The notes beneath the pieces are model-generated. The model searched no databases. It had not been told where the DNA came from and saw only the letters and a program-made list of their open reading frames with translations. A stretch of 64,000 nt of DNA from Allobosea sp. Leaf344 (lineage in GTDB: Bacteria > Pseudomonadota > Alphaproteobacteria > Rhizobiales > Beijerinckiaceae). Of the stretch, positions 43,146-53,300 are shown one piece after another (positions within the stretch are counted from its first letter, which is position 1; every line of letters begins with the position of its first letter). The stretch covers positions 392,240-456,239 of the forward strand of contig NZ_LMRT01000013.1 of assembly GCF_001426225.1 (NCBI RefSeq), read 5' to 3'. A program made the translations under genes and the position numbers.

Positions 43146-44222
43146 TCAGAGATTGTCGCCGGCGATGGCGGCGATCACGGCGTCGGTCACCTGCCGCGTC
43201 GTCGCCTGCCCGCCGAGATCGGGGGTATGGCAGGCGGGATCGCCGGTGACGCGCTCGATCGCCCGCATCAACCGCGCCGAGGCCGCGCTCTCGCCGAGAT
43301 GGTCGAGCATCATCGTCGCCGTCCAGAAGGTGCCGATCGGGTTGGCGATGCCCTTGCCGGCGATGTCGAAGGCGGAGCCGTGGATCGGCTCGAACATCGA
43401 GGGGAAACGCCGCTCCGGGTTGAGATTGGCGGTGGGCGCGATGCCGAGCGAGCCGGCCAGAGCGGCGGCGAGATCCGAGAGGATGTCGGCGTGGAGATTG
43501 GTGGCGACGATGGTGTCGAGGCTCTGCGGCTTGATCACCATGCGCATGGTCATGGCATCGACCAGCATCTTGTCCCAACGCACATCCGGGAAGTCCTGCG
43601 CCACCTCCGCGGCGATCTCGTCCCACATCACCATGGCATGGCGCTGCGCATTGGATTTCGTCACCACCGTCAGCAGCTTGCGCGGCCGCGACTGGGCCAG
43701 CGCGAAGGCATAGCGGATGATGCGGGTGACGCCGGTGCGGGTCATCATCGAGACGTCGGTGGCGACCTCCTCCGGGAAGCCGCGATGCACGCGCCCGCCG
43801 ACCCCGGCATATTCGCCTTCCGAATTCTCGCGCACGATCACCCAGTCGAGCTCCGGCCCGGAGACGGCGCGCAGCGGCGAGGTGATGCCCGGCAGCACCC
43901 GCGTCGGCCGGACATTGGCGTATTGGTCGAAGGGCTGGCAGATCGCCAGGCGCAGGCCCCAGAGCGAGATGTGGTCCGGCACGTCGGGCGCGCCGACGGC
44001 CCCGAAGAAAATGGCGTCATGGTCGCGGATCTGGTCGCGCCCATCCTCCGGCATCATCAGCCCGGTGCGCTTGTAATAGTCCGAGCCCCAGTCGAAATGA
44101 TCGAAGCTGATGGCGAAGCCGCCATCGCGCTGGGCCAGCGCCTGCAGCACCTCGATGCCGGCGGCGATGACCTCGACGCCGATGCCGTCCCCGGGAATGG
44201 CGGCGATGCGATGGGTCTTCAT
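43146..44222 (-). CDS. Tartrate/D-malate dehydrogenase family
   Basis: The 358-residue protein belongs to the isocitrate/isopropylmalate dehydrogenase superfamily. It has the N-terminal IPGDGIGVEVIAAGIEVL, ENSEGEYAGVGGR, DAMTMRMVIKPQSLDTIVATN, and the NAD-binding FEPIHGSAFDIAGKGIANPIG. It resembles tartrate dehydrogenase (TtuC) or D-malate dehydrogenase (DmlA) more than LeuB. The ATG at 44222 starts the normal N-terminus; upstream frame is unrelated. It is divergent from a GntR gene. Substrate cannot be settled from sequence. Confidence 0.88.
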   Translation of the reverse strand: MKTHRIAAIPGDGIGVEVIAAGIEVLQALAQRDGGFAISFDHFDWGSDYYKRTGLMMPEDGRDQIRDHDAIFFGAVGAPDVPDHISLWGLRLAICQPFDQYANVRPTRVLPGITSPLRAVSGPELDWVIVRENSEGEYAGVGGRVHRGFPEEVATDVSMMTRTGVTRIIRYAFALAQSRPRKLLTVVTKSNAQRHAMVMWDEIAAEVAQDFPDVRWDKMLVDAMTMRMVIKPQSLDTIVATNLHADILSDLAAALAGSLGIAPTANLNPERRFPSMFEPIHGSAFDIAGKGIANPIGTFWTATMMLDHLGESAASARLMRAIERVTGDPACHTPDLGGQATTRQVTDAVIAAIAGDNL

Positions 44223-44288
44223 GATCCTAGTCCCTCGATGAACATCCGCGTCTTTGAGCGCTCGGAAACTGCAAGTCAAGAATCCATT

Positions 44289-44308
44289 GCAGCTTCCATG
44301 GAAGATGC
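44289..44308. promoter_or_regulatory. Operator-like dyad between the dehydrogenase and gntR
   Basis: CTTCCATGGAAG (44293-44304) is a perfect 12 bp palindrome, extended by GCA/TGC at 44289-44291 and 44306-44308 with one mismatch. It lies in the 109 bp divergent gap, which suits a GntR-family dimer controlling both genes. Confidence 0.55.
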
Positions 44309-44331
44309 TAAGTTCCAGCCATGAGGTCGCC

Positions 44332-45036
44332 ATGCCAGATCGTCTGAAACGGGCCGAGCCCGCCGCGGAACGCGGCAGCAGCCTCGTCGACAGCACCTAT
44401 GCGGCGCTGAAGGAGGCGATCCGCGACAGTGTCTTCGCGCCGGGCTACCAGGCTTCGGCGGCCGAACTCGCGCTGCGTCTCGGTGTCAGCCGCACCCCGG
44501 TACACGAGGCGGCGCTGCGGCTGCAGGAGGAGGGGCTGGTCCGCATCCTGCCCAAGCGCGGCATCCTGATCTGCGCGCTGGCGCCGGATGATCTGCGCGA
44601 GATCTACGAGGTGCTGATCGCGATCGAGGCCAGCGCCGCCGAACTCGATGCGCAGCTGCCGCCGCCGGAGCGCACCCGCCTGGCCGATGATCTGGCGCAG
44701 GCGACGGACGCGATGGCGACCGCGCTGGCCGCGGCCGATCTCGCCGGCTGGGGCCATGCCGACGCCGCCTTCCACAGGCTGATCGTCGAGCGCTGCGGCA
44801 ATTCCCGTTTCACGCGGATCCTGCAGACGGTGAACGACCAGTCCCACCGCGCCCGCATGCTGACCTTGCGCCTGCGCCCGCATCTGCCGGTCTCGGTGGC
44901 CGAGCACCGCGCCTTGCTCGACGCCATCCGCGCCGGCGACGCCGAGGCCGCGCGGGAAGCGGCGCGGCTGCACCGGGTGCGGGCACGGGACGAGCTTCTG
45001 CCGCTGATCGCCAGCATCGGGCTGCGCCATCTCTGA
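44332..45036 (+). CDS. GntR-family regulator (FCD subfamily)
   Basis: The 234-residue protein has an N-terminal winged HTH (about 20-85: LALRLGVSRTPVHEAALRLQEEGLVRIL). An all-helical FCD domain (about 90-220) with its metal-binding His (AFHRLIVERCGNSRF and SVAEHRALLDAI) follows. It probably senses an organic acid, such as tartrate or malate, and represses the divergent dehydrogenase and perhaps the receptor downstream. The ATG at 44332 is preceded by GAGG; ATGs further upstream lack homology. Confidence 0.9.
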   Translation: MPDRLKRAEPAAERGSSLVDSTYAALKEAIRDSVFAPGYQASAAELALRLGVSRTPVHEAALRLQEEGLVRILPKRGILICALAPDDLREIYEVLIAIEASAAELDAQLPPPERTRLADDLAQATDAMATALAAADLAGWGHADAAFHRLIVERCGNSRFTRILQTVNDQSHRARMLTLRLRPHLPVSVAEHRALLDAIRAGDAEAAREAARLHRVRARDELLPLIASIGLRHL

Positions 45037-45087
45037 CGACCGTCACCAGATCGCGAGCAACGCGACACCACAGCAAGGAGGAACATC

Positions 45088-46065
45088 ATGCGTCCTATGA
45101 TCCTGGCCCTCGGGGCCGCTCTGACCTTCGCGGCAGCCGGGCCGCACACCGCATCGGCCCAGGCCTATCCCAGCCGGGGCATCACCATGGTGGTGCCCTT
45201 CGCGGCTGGCGGGCCGACCGATGTGATCGCCCGCATCGTATCCGACCACATGTCCCGGACGCTGGGGCAGAACATCGTCGTCGAGAACGTGGCCGGCGCC
45301 GGCGGCACCACCGGCTCGCTGCGCGTCTCGCGGGCGGCGCCGGACGGCTACACCGTGATGATGGGCAATCTCGGGACGCATTCGGCCTCGGTCGGGCTCT
45401 ATCCCAATCTGGCCTATGATCCGCGCACGGATTTCGCGCCGGTGATCAACACCGCCGGCACGCCGATGCTGATCTCGGCACATAAGGATTTCCCGGCCAA
45501 TACGCTGCAGGAATTCATCGCGCTGCTGAAGGCCGAGCCGGGCAAGTATAATTACGGTCATGGCGGCATCGGCTCGACCTCGCATCTGACCTGCGTCTAT
45601 TTCCACCATCTGATCAAGGCGCCGGTCCAGCAGGTGCCGTTCCGGGGCTCGGGCCCGGCGATGAACGCGCTTCTCGCCAAGCAGCTCGACTATGTCTGCG
45701 ACCAGACCGTCGGCATCGTGCCGCAGCTCAGCAACCTCAAGACCTATGTCGTGGCGACGCCGAAGCGCCTCGAGGTGGCGAAGGACGTGCCCACCAGCGC
45801 GGAAGGCGGGCTGGCCGAGTTCCAGGCCGTCGGCTGGAACGCGATCTTCGCGCCGAAGGGCACGCCGAAGGAGATCGTCGACAAGCTCAACGCCGCTGGA
45901 CGGGCCGCGCTCGCCGATGAAGGCGTGCGCAAGCGCCTGCTCGAACTCGGCTGCGAGATCCCCTCGGGCGAGGGCCTGAGCTCGGAGGCGCTCGCCGCGC
46001 ATGTGCGGGCCGAGGTCGACAAATGGACCCCGGTGATCAAGGCGGCGGGCGTCACCGCCCAATAG
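45088..46065 (+). CDS. Tripartite tricarboxylate transporter Bug-type receptor
   Basis: The 325-residue periplasmic protein has a signal peptide (about 1-26, cleavage TASAQA). The Bug-family fold is seen in ITMVVPFAAGGPTDVIARIV and NVAGAGGTTGSLRVSRAAPDGYT. Such receptors capture organic acids for TctAB. The membrane subunits are not in the window, so it may feed another system or act as a sensor. It lies 51 bp after gntR in the same direction, consistent with a shared role in acid uptake. The ligand is unknown. Confidence 0.9.
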   Translation: MRPMILALGAALTFAAAGPHTASAQAYPSRGITMVVPFAAGGPTDVIARIVSDHMSRTLGQNIVVENVAGAGGTTGSLRVSRAAPDGYTVMMGNLGTHSASVGLYPNLAYDPRTDFAPVINTAGTPMLISAHKDFPANTLQEFIALLKAEPGKYNYGHGGIGSTSHLTCVYFHHLIKAPVQQVPFRGSGPAMNALLAKQLDYVCDQTVGIVPQLSNLKTYVVATPKRLEVAKDVPTSAEGGLAEFQAVGWNAIFAPKGTPKEIVDKLNAAGRAALADEGVRKRLLELGCEIPSGEGLSSEALAAHVRAEVDKWTPVIKAAGVTAQ

Positions 46066-46085
46066 GGCAGCTTGAGCCGCGCCGC

Positions 46086-46103
46086 GCGTCACCGAAGCGT
46101 CAT
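46086..46103 (+). promoter_or_regulatory. Pho-box-like site upstream of btaA
   Basis: GCGTCAC-N4-GCGTCAT has two GTCA cores exactly 11 bp apart, as in a PhoB box (CTGTCAT-N4-CTGTCAT). The match is partial (4 and 5 of 7). Betaine lipids in rhizobia replace phospholipids under phosphate limitation, which makes the site plausible. Confidence 0.45.
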
Positions 46104-46149
46104 GCGACTCCTCTAGTCGGCTCGGCAACGAGACGACGAGGGCGGAACG

Positions 46150-47400
46150 ATGCAGACGGCACGCGCGGCGAGGCGGGAGACGGCTTCGGGCCTGACCATG
46201 GCGGTGCATCGCAGCGCCGCCCTCTCGAAGGCCGGCATTCTGGAGCGGCTGTTCACCTTCGCCTTTTCCGGCCTGGTCTATCCCCAGATCTGGGAGGATC
46301 CGGTGGTCGACATGGCCGCGCTGCAGCTGCGCCCCGAGGATCATGTCGTCGCCATCGCCTCGGGCTCCTGCAACGTCCTGTCCTATCTCACCGCGAACCC
46401 GGCGCGGATCAGTGCCGTCGATCTGAACGGCGCCCATATCGCGCTGGGCAGGCTGAAGGTCGCGGCCTTCTCCCGGCTGCAGCGCCATGAGGAGCTGCTG
46501 CGCTTCATCGGCGAGGCGCAGGCGCGGGACAATGTCGCGCTGTACGACCGGCAGATCGCGCCGCATCTCGATCCGGCCACGCGCGCCTATTGGGACAGCC
46601 GCGGCCTGGATGGGCGGCGGCGGATCTCGGTGTTCGCCCGCAATCTCTACCGCTATGGCCTGCTCGGCCGCTTCATCGGGGCCGGCCATCTGCTGGGCCG
46701 GGCGCTGGGCTGCGACCCCCGCCAGATGCTGAAGGCGAGGACGCTGGAGGAGCAGCGGACGCTGTTCGAGCGCCATCTCGCGCCGGTCTTCGAGAAGCCG
46801 CTGGTGCGCTGGCTGGTCCGGCAGCCGGCCTCGCTCTACGGGCTCGGCATCCCGCCCGCCCAGTACAAGGCGCTGGCCGGGGACGGGCCGGACGGCATCC
46901 GCGCCGTGCTGCGCCACAGGCTGGAGCGGCTGGCCTGCGGCTTCCCGCTGCAGGAGAATTATTTCGCGCAGCAGGCTTTCGGCCGGCGCTATGCCGATGC
47001 CGGCACGGGGGCCGTTCCGCCCTGTCTGGAGCGCCGACATTTCGAGGCGGTGAAGGCGCGGGTTCAGCGCATCGCCTATCACCAGAGCGCGGTGACGGCC
47101 TTTCTCGAGCGGCAGCCCGCCGAAAGCTGCGACGCCTATGTGCTGCTCGATGCGCAGGATTGGATGAACGATGCGGAGCTGACCGGGCTGTGGACGCAGA
47201 TCACACGGACCGCCAGGCCAGGCGCCCGCGTGATCTTCCGTACAGCCGCCGACGAGCGGCTGCTGCCGGGCCGGGTGCCGCAGGCGATCCTCGCGCAATG
47301 GCAATACGAGGAGCAGACCAGCCGGGCGCTGCTGGCCCGGGACCGCTCCTCGATCTATGGCGGTTTCCATCTCTACAGGCTGACGGAGCGCGCCGCGTGA
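46150..47400 (+). CDS. btaA: SAM:diacylglycerol 3-amino-3-carboxypropyl transferase
   Basis: The 416-residue DUF3419-family enzyme has IWEDPVVDMAAL, VVAIASGSCNVLSYL, and DLNGAHIALGRLK, typical of BtaA. It adds the homoserine moiety of SAM to diacylglycerol to give diacylglycerylhomoserine at the membrane. It is followed by btaB with a 4 nt GTGA overlap. The ATG at 46150 follows GGGCGGA. A second ATG at 46198 is possible. Confidence 0.92.
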   Translation: MQTARAARRETASGLTMAVHRSAALSKAGILERLFTFAFSGLVYPQIWEDPVVDMAALQLRPEDHVVAIASGSCNVLSYLTANPARISAVDLNGAHIALGRLKVAAFSRLQRHEELLRFIGEAQARDNVALYDRQIAPHLDPATRAYWDSRGLDGRRRISVFARNLYRYGLLGRFIGAGHLLGRALGCDPRQMLKARTLEEQRTLFERHLAPVFEKPLVRWLVRQPASLYGLGIPPAQYKALAGDGPDGIRAVLRHRLERLACGFPLQENYFAQQAFGRRYADAGTGAVPPCLERRHFEAVKARVQRIAYHQSAVTAFLERQPAESCDAYVLLDAQDWMNDAELTGLWTQITRTARPGARVIFRTAADERLLPGRVPQAILAQWQYEEQTSRALLARDRSSIYGGFHLYRLTERAA

Positions 47401-48074
47401 GCGCCGCCGCGCCCGCCGCGCTGATGGACAAAATCTATCGGCACCAGCGGCACATCTACGACGCCAGCCGGAAATTCTACCTGCTGGGTCGCGACGCCGC
47501 GATCGCCGCCTTGCAGCCGCCACCGGGCGGCAGCGTGCTGGAGATCGGCTGCGGCACCGGGCGCAACCTCATCCGCATCGCCAGGCTCTATCCCGGCCGG
47601 GATTGCTGCGGGCTGGACGTCTCCTCGGCGATGCTTTCGACCGCGCGGCGATCCGTGCAGCGGGCCGGGCTGGCGGGAACCATCCGGCTGGCCCAGGCGG
47701 ATGCGACCGGCTTCGACGCGCAGGCCCTGTTCGGCCGCGCGGCGTTCGACCGCATCATCATCTCCTATGCGCTGTCGATGATCCCGCCCTGGCGCGCGGT
47801 GGTGCAGGAGGCGCTGCGCCGGCTCGAACCGGGCGGCGCGCTGCACATCGTCGATTTCGGGGATCAGGCCGGGTTGCCGCGCGCTTTCCGGATCATGCTG
47901 CGGCGCTGGCTCGCGCTGTTCCATGTCGCGCCGCGGGACGAGCTGGAACAGGAGCTGCGTCGTCTTTCTGCCGAAGCCGGGGTGACGCTGCGGCTGCGGC
48001 CGCTTTATCGCGGCTATGCCGTGTTGGCGCAGCTGGAGAAACCCAGGATCATGAGCGGCTCCGGGCCGGCTTAG
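47397..48074 (+). CDS. btaB: Diacylglycerylhomoserine N-methyltransferase
   Basis: The 225-residue class I methyltransferase has the YRHQRHIYDASRKFYLLGRD N-terminus of BtaB and motif I VLEIGCGTGRNL. RIIISYALSMIPPW is also family-like. It makes three SAM-dependent N-methylations to yield DGTS, a phosphorus-free betaine lipid. The GTG at 47397 overlaps the btaA stop (GTGA); an ATG at 47424 is the other option. The close coupling supports joint translation. Confidence 0.92.
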   Translation: MSAAAPAALMDKIYRHQRHIYDASRKFYLLGRDAAIAALQPPPGGSVLEIGCGTGRNLIRIARLYPGRDCCGLDVSSAMLSTARRSVQRAGLAGTIRLAQADATGFDAQALFGRAAFDRIIISYALSMIPPWRAVVQEALRRLEPGGALHIVDFGDQAGLPRAFRIMLRRWLALFHVAPRDELEQELRRLSAEAGVTLRLRPLYRGYAVLAQLEKPRIMSGSGPA

Positions 48075-48092
48075 CAGCCGGAGCGGGCGAAT

Positions 48093-48653
48093 TCAGTGCC
48101 GCGTCTCGGCCTCGCGCTCGGCGGTCAGAGCCTCGACCGTGATCGCCGTCTTGCGCGGCATGCCGATCATGCGGCCGATCGTTGCCGGCAGCGGCATCAT
48201 GCTGTGGGCGGCCTTCATCAGCGCCAGATTGGCGAGGATGTCGGCGGGGAAGGGCGTGACCTTGCGGCTGCCCATATCGACATGCAGGGACAGGTTCTCG
48301 CTCGTCGCCGCGAGCCAGCCCTCATGGGCATGGCGCATCTCGAGATAGTAATGCAGCCGCTTCTCGTCGAAGGCGATCAGCTGCGCCGTCACCCGGACCT
48401 GGTCGCCCTCGGTCAGTTCGCGCTTGTAGAGGATGTGGCATTCCGCGGCGAAGAAGGAGGCGTGACGTTCGCTGACGTAATCCTGGTTCAGGCCGACGAG
48501 CGAAAACACCTCGTCCACCGCCCGATCGAACAACACATGATAATAGGCCATGTTGAGATGGCCGTTATAGTCGATCCATTCCGGCTCGACCCGCATCGCG
48601 GACGAGACGAAAGGTGCGAAGAACAGCGCCGGAGCGCGGATATCGTCTTTCAT
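48093..48653 (-). CDS. Hotdog-fold acyl-CoA thioesterase-like protein
   Basis: The 186-residue protein has a 4HBT-type hotdog domain (about 15-150), with EWIDYNGHLNMAYYHVLFDRAVDE containing the usual D/N/H active-site region. The N-terminal start at ATG 48653 is preceded by AGGAGGCGGAG, a very strong site. The substrate is unknown; relatives act on short or betaine-type acyl-CoA. It converges on btaB. Confidence 0.85.
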   Translation of the reverse strand: MKDDIRAPALFFAPFVSSAMRVEPEWIDYNGHLNMAYYHVLFDRAVDEVFSLVGLNQDYVSERHASFFAAECHILYKRELTEGDQVRVTAQLIAFDEKRLHYYLEMRHAHEGWLAATSENLSLHVDMGSRKVTPFPADILANLALMKAAHSMMPLPATIGRMIGMPRKTAITVEALTAEREAETRH

Positions 48654-48861
48654 CTCCGCCTCCTGCCCGTTGCGGCCCGCTCGGCCGGGTGGTGCCGCGA
48701 AACCCGCCCGCTCATCGCGGATGGACCACAGCGGCCGCGCAAATTGCGCTTGCTGCGATCCGCAAGAGGCGAGACAACAGACGGCCCCGTTCTCGAGCGG
48801 GCGAACGCCGCGCGGCGTCCTCACAGTTTTCAAATCTAAGCGTTAAAAGCAGGTCCTGACA

Positions 48862-50298
48862 ATGAGTTCGTCCGCCGCCTTCGCCTATTCTTCCGCCTCT
48901 GTCGCTTCGCTGCCACCCTCGGCCGAGGCGATCGCAGCCGTCACCGCGGCGCTGGCGGCGATGCTCGGCAATCGCCTCGTCACCAGCCTCGCCGTGCGCC
49001 AGCAGCACGGCCATACGCTGACCTGGATCCCCAATCAGCCGCCCGATGCCGTGGTCTATCCCCACAGCACCGAGGAGGTCTCCGAGATCGTGAAACTCTG
49101 TTCCGCGCATCGCGTTCCCGTGATCGCCTTCGGAACGGGGACCTCGCTGGAAGGGCATGTCAACGCGCCCTATGGCGGTGTCTGCGTGGATATGAGCCAG
49201 ATGAAGCGCATTCTGGCGGTGCATGGCGAGGATCTCGACTGCGTCGTCGAGGCCGGCGTCACCCGCAAGGAATTGAACGAGCATCTGCGCGACCAGGGCC
49301 TGTTCTTCCCGATCGATCCCGGCGCCGATGCCTCGATCGGCGGCATGGCGGCGACGCGCGCATCCGGCACCAATGCGGTGCGCTACGGCACGATGAAGGA
49401 CAATGTCCTGGCGCTGACGGCGGTGATGGCGGATGGCTCGATCGTCAGGACGTCGACGCGCGCCCGCAAGACCTCGGCCGGCTACGATCTGACGCGGCTG
49501 CTGGTCGGGTCCGAAGGCACGCTCGGCATCATCACCGAGATCACGCTGAAGCTGCACGGCATCCCGGAGGCGATCTCCGCCGGCGTCTGCCCGTTTCCCT
49601 CGGTGCAGGCCGCCTGCGACGCGACGATCGTGACGATCCAGTCCGGGCTGCCGGTGGCGCGCATCGAGTTGCTCGACGATGTCATGATCCGCGGCGTCAA
49701 CATCTATTCGAAGCTCGGCCTGCCCGAGACGACGATGCTGTTCGTCGAGTTTCACGGCTCGGAAGCGGGGGTGAAGGAGCAGGCCGAGCGCTTCGGCGAG
49801 ATCGCGGCCGATTGCGGCGGCGGGCCCTTCGACTGGGCGACGAAGGCGGAGGATCGCAGCAAGCTCTGGCAGGCGCGGCACGATGCCTATTGGGCGGCGC
49901 GGTCGCTGCGGCCGGGTGCGGAATCGGTCGCGACCGATGTCTGCGTGCCGATTTCGCGGCTCGCCGAATGCGTCGAGGAGACCAAGCGGGACATCGCCGA
50001 GAGCGGGCTGATCGCGCCGATCGCCGGGCATGTCGGCGACGGCAATTTCCACACGCAGCCGCTGGTCGACCAGGCCGATCCCGACGAGATGGCGCGCTGC
50101 CAGGGCTTCATCGACCGGCTGGTGAAGCGCGCGCTGGCGATGGGCGGGACCTGCACCGGCGAGCATGGCGTCGGCCAGAAGAAGATCAAATATCTCGAGG
50201 CCGAGCATGGCGCGCCGGCGCTGGCGGTGATGCAGACGCTGAAGCGCGCGCTCGATCCGCTGAACATCCTGAACCCCGGCAAGATCCTGCCGATGTGA
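48862..50298 (+). CDS. FAD-binding D-lactate dehydrogenase/glycolate oxidase family
   Basis: The 478-residue flavoprotein has an FAD_binding_4 domain (about 55-230: VIAFGTGTSLEGHVN, TRASGTNAVRYGTMKDNV) and an FAD-oxidase C domain (about 240-475) with the C-terminal HVGDGNFHTQPL and GEHGVGQKKIKYL. It most resembles quinone-dependent D-lactate dehydrogenase (Dld-like) or the GlcD subunit. It oxidises a 2-hydroxy acid. Without a GlcE/GlcF neighbour I favour the single-subunit Dld type. Confidence 0.88.
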   Translation: MSSSAAFAYSSASVASLPPSAEAIAAVTAALAAMLGNRLVTSLAVRQQHGHTLTWIPNQPPDAVVYPHSTEEVSEIVKLCSAHRVPVIAFGTGTSLEGHVNAPYGGVCVDMSQMKRILAVHGEDLDCVVEAGVTRKELNEHLRDQGLFFPIDPGADASIGGMAATRASGTNAVRYGTMKDNVLALTAVMADGSIVRTSTRARKTSAGYDLTRLLVGSEGTLGIITEITLKLHGIPEAISAGVCPFPSVQAACDATIVTIQSGLPVARIELLDDVMIRGVNIYSKLGLPETTMLFVEFHGSEAGVKEQAERFGEIAADCGGGPFDWATKAEDRSKLWQARHDAYWAARSLRPGAESVATDVCVPISRLAECVEETKRDIAESGLIAPIAGHVGDGNFHTQPLVDQADPDEMARCQGFIDRLVKRALAMGGTCTGEHGVGQKKIKYLEAEHGAPALAVMQTLKRALDPLNILNPGKILPM

Positions 50299-50399
50299 CG
50301 GGCGCATCGCCCGGCGCCGGCGCGAGCCGTGCGGCTGCCGGGTCCGCTCAGGAAATGTCGTGATCTTGCCGCGACTTGCCGGCATGATGATCCGCATGA

Positions 50400-53300
50400 T
50401 TGGCTCAGGGACACCATTCTCCATTGCGTGAGACGCTGACTGTTCTGGCGGGGCTGCTTCTGCTGACGCTGCTGGCGGCCCTGATCGGACCCGGCTTCGT
50501 CGACTGGACGGCCTACAGGCCGCAGATCGAGGCGCGGCTCAGCGCGGCGCTCGGCGTGGAAACCCGTGTCGCGGGCGGCATCCGCTTGCGCCTGCTGCCA
50601 TCGCCGCATGCGGTGCTGGGCGATGTCCGCATCGGCCCGGCCTCGCGAGAGACGAGCTTCGCCTCGGTCGACAGCCTCAGCGTCGAACTCGCCGCCGGGC
50701 CGCTGGCGCGCGGCGACATCAAAGTGGCCGATGCGGTGGCGGAAGGCGCGCTCGTGACGCTCGCCGTCGCCGAGAACGGGGCGGTGCGGCTGCCGCCCAT
50801 CGGGGCCGCCGGCGTGCCGGGCCAGGTCTCGCTGGACAGGCTGAGCATCCGCCGCTCGGCGCTGGTCTGGCGCGAGAGCGGCAAGCCGGACCGGACGTTG
50901 GCGCCGATCGCCGCCGAAGTCTCCGCCATCAGCCTGCGGGGTCCGTGGCGCGTCGAGGGAGAGGTCGCGGGCGCGTCGGTCAGGATCACCACCGGCGCGC
51001 TGGAGCCGGATGGGCGGCTGCGCGCCAAGGTGCTGGCGACGGGCGAACGGGTCCAGACGAGTTTCGACGGGCATTTCCTGCTACCGGCCGCCGCGCCCGA
51101 GACCCCGCTGGGGCTGGACGGCTCGTTTTCGCTGTCGCCGGGCGGCGCTTTGGCGCTGGCCGGGCGGCTGGAGGGCAATGCCCGCAGCCTCTCGCTGCGC
51201 GATCTCGTGCTCGATCTCGGCGGCGGCGCGGCGCGGCTGGAAGGCGAGGGGCACTATCTCGTTTCGGAAGCGACCGGCTCGCTGGCGCTGCGGGCGCGGC
51301 GGCTGGATCTCGATGCGCTCTCGGCGGCGCTGGCCGAGCGGCCGGGCTTCGAGAAGGCGCTGGCCGCACTGCCGGGCAGCGTCGATCTCGCGCTCGATCT
51401 CGACCAGCTGCTGTGGCGCGGCGAGGATTTCACCGCGGCTTCCTTGCGTGGGCGGGTGAGCGAGGATGGGCTGAGCGAGGCCTCGGCCTCGCTGCGGATC
51501 GCCGGTGCGCTGATCGGCGCGAGCGGCGCCGCCGACGCGCAGGGCGTGGCCGGCCGCCTGACCGTGAAGGCCGAGGACGCCCGCCGGGTCGCGCTGGTGC
51601 TGGCGCGTGCCGGTCTCGATCCGGCGCTCGCCGATCTCGTCGGCGGGCTCGGCCAGATCGAAGCCGATGCGACGGGCGCCTTCGACGGCGGCCGCCTCGG
51701 CTTCGAGCGCCTGCTGCTCAGCAGCGCCAGCGGGCTGCGGGTGGAAGGCGCCGGCGACGTCACGCCGGAGCGCCTCGCGGCGCGGCTGTCCGTGACCGGG
51801 CTCGACCTCAACAGCCTGCCCCCGGCCGAGAGCCTGGCCGGGCTGGCCGGGCGGCGCGATCTGTCGCTCGATCTGGCTCTGGCGAATGCGCGCTACCGCA
51901 ATGCGCCGCCGGGCTCGGCCAATCTCGAACTCAGCCGGCAGGGCAATGCCTGGCGCCTGAACCGGCTGGCGATTTCCGGCTTCGGCGGCGTCGACGTCTC
52001 GGGATCCGGCGCGCTGCTGGAGCAGGGCGGCGACATTGCCGGGCGGATCCGCGCTCCGCGCTTCGAGACATTGGCCGCGCTGGCCGGACCTCTGCTGCCG
52101 GAGCGGGCGCGGGCGGCGCTGTCGCGCGCCGGCGACGGGCTGGCGCGGCTGGATACCGGTTTCCGGCTGACCCGCAGCGCGGACGGCATCACCGCGCTCG
52201 CCGTCGACGGCACGGCGCAGGGCGGCACGTTCCGGCTCGATGGAAGGCTCGACGCGGGCGGGGCGTGGACGCAGGCGGCGCTGCGCTTCGATCTCGCCGA
52301 TCGGCGCCAGGCCTTCACGGCGTTGGGCCTGCCGACGCCGCAGCTCGGCGGCGCCGGCCGGCTGGCGCTCGAGCTCGCGGGGGGCCGGCTGATCGGCTCT
52401 CTCGCCGGACCGGGCCTAGCTCTGGCGCTGGACGATGTCGGTGGCGCGGCGGCGCGCCTGAGTGTGCAGGCCGATCAGCCCGGGCAAGTCCTGCCCGAGG
52501 GGCCGGCGAAGCTGTTGCCCGACGGTCTGCTCGACGCCCATGCCCGCGTGAGTTTCAGCCCCGAGCGGATCGCCCTAGACGAGCTCGTCGCCAATCTCGG
52601 CGCGAGCCGCGCGACGGGCGCGCTCGCCTTCTCGCGCGACAGCGGCGCCAGCGGGCGCCTGACCATGCCGCAGCTCGATCTGCGGGCGCTCATGGCGGCG
52701 GCCTTGGGTCCGGCTCCGGCTTCGGCGGGCGCGATCTGGTCGAGCGGCCGCTTCGCCGCCGCCGCGCCGCTGGGGGAGATCAACCTGCAGATCGAGGCCG
52801 AGGCGTTGCGGCTCTGGCAGGATAGGGTGGTGAGCCAGGCTCGGTTCGTGCTCGAATCCGGCTCTGATGGCGTGAAGCTGACCGAGATCACCGGCCGCCA
52901 TGCCGGGGGCACGCTGGCGGGCCGTCTCGGCCTGCGGCGCGAGGGTGGGCTCGCGCAGCTCACGGGGGCGCTGACCCTGTCGGAGCTGGATCTCGCGACG
53001 CTGACCGGCCGGGCGGTGGGCGGGCGCCTGTCGGGGCGGGTCGAACTCGGCGGGTCGGGAGAGAGCCCGGCGCGGCTGGTCGCCGGGCTGAGCGGCGCCG
53101 GCAGCCTGCGCCTGAGCGCGACCACCGTCTCGCAGCTCGATCCCGGCGCCTATGCGCGGGTGATCGCCGGAACGGGTGAGGATGCGTCGGAAAGCGAAGC
53201 GGACCGGCTGCAGCGGCGCCTCGCCGAGGCGCTCGATAGCGGTTCCTGGGCGCTCGGCGATCTGACATTGCCCTTCACGGTGGCGGCCGGCGTGGCGCGG

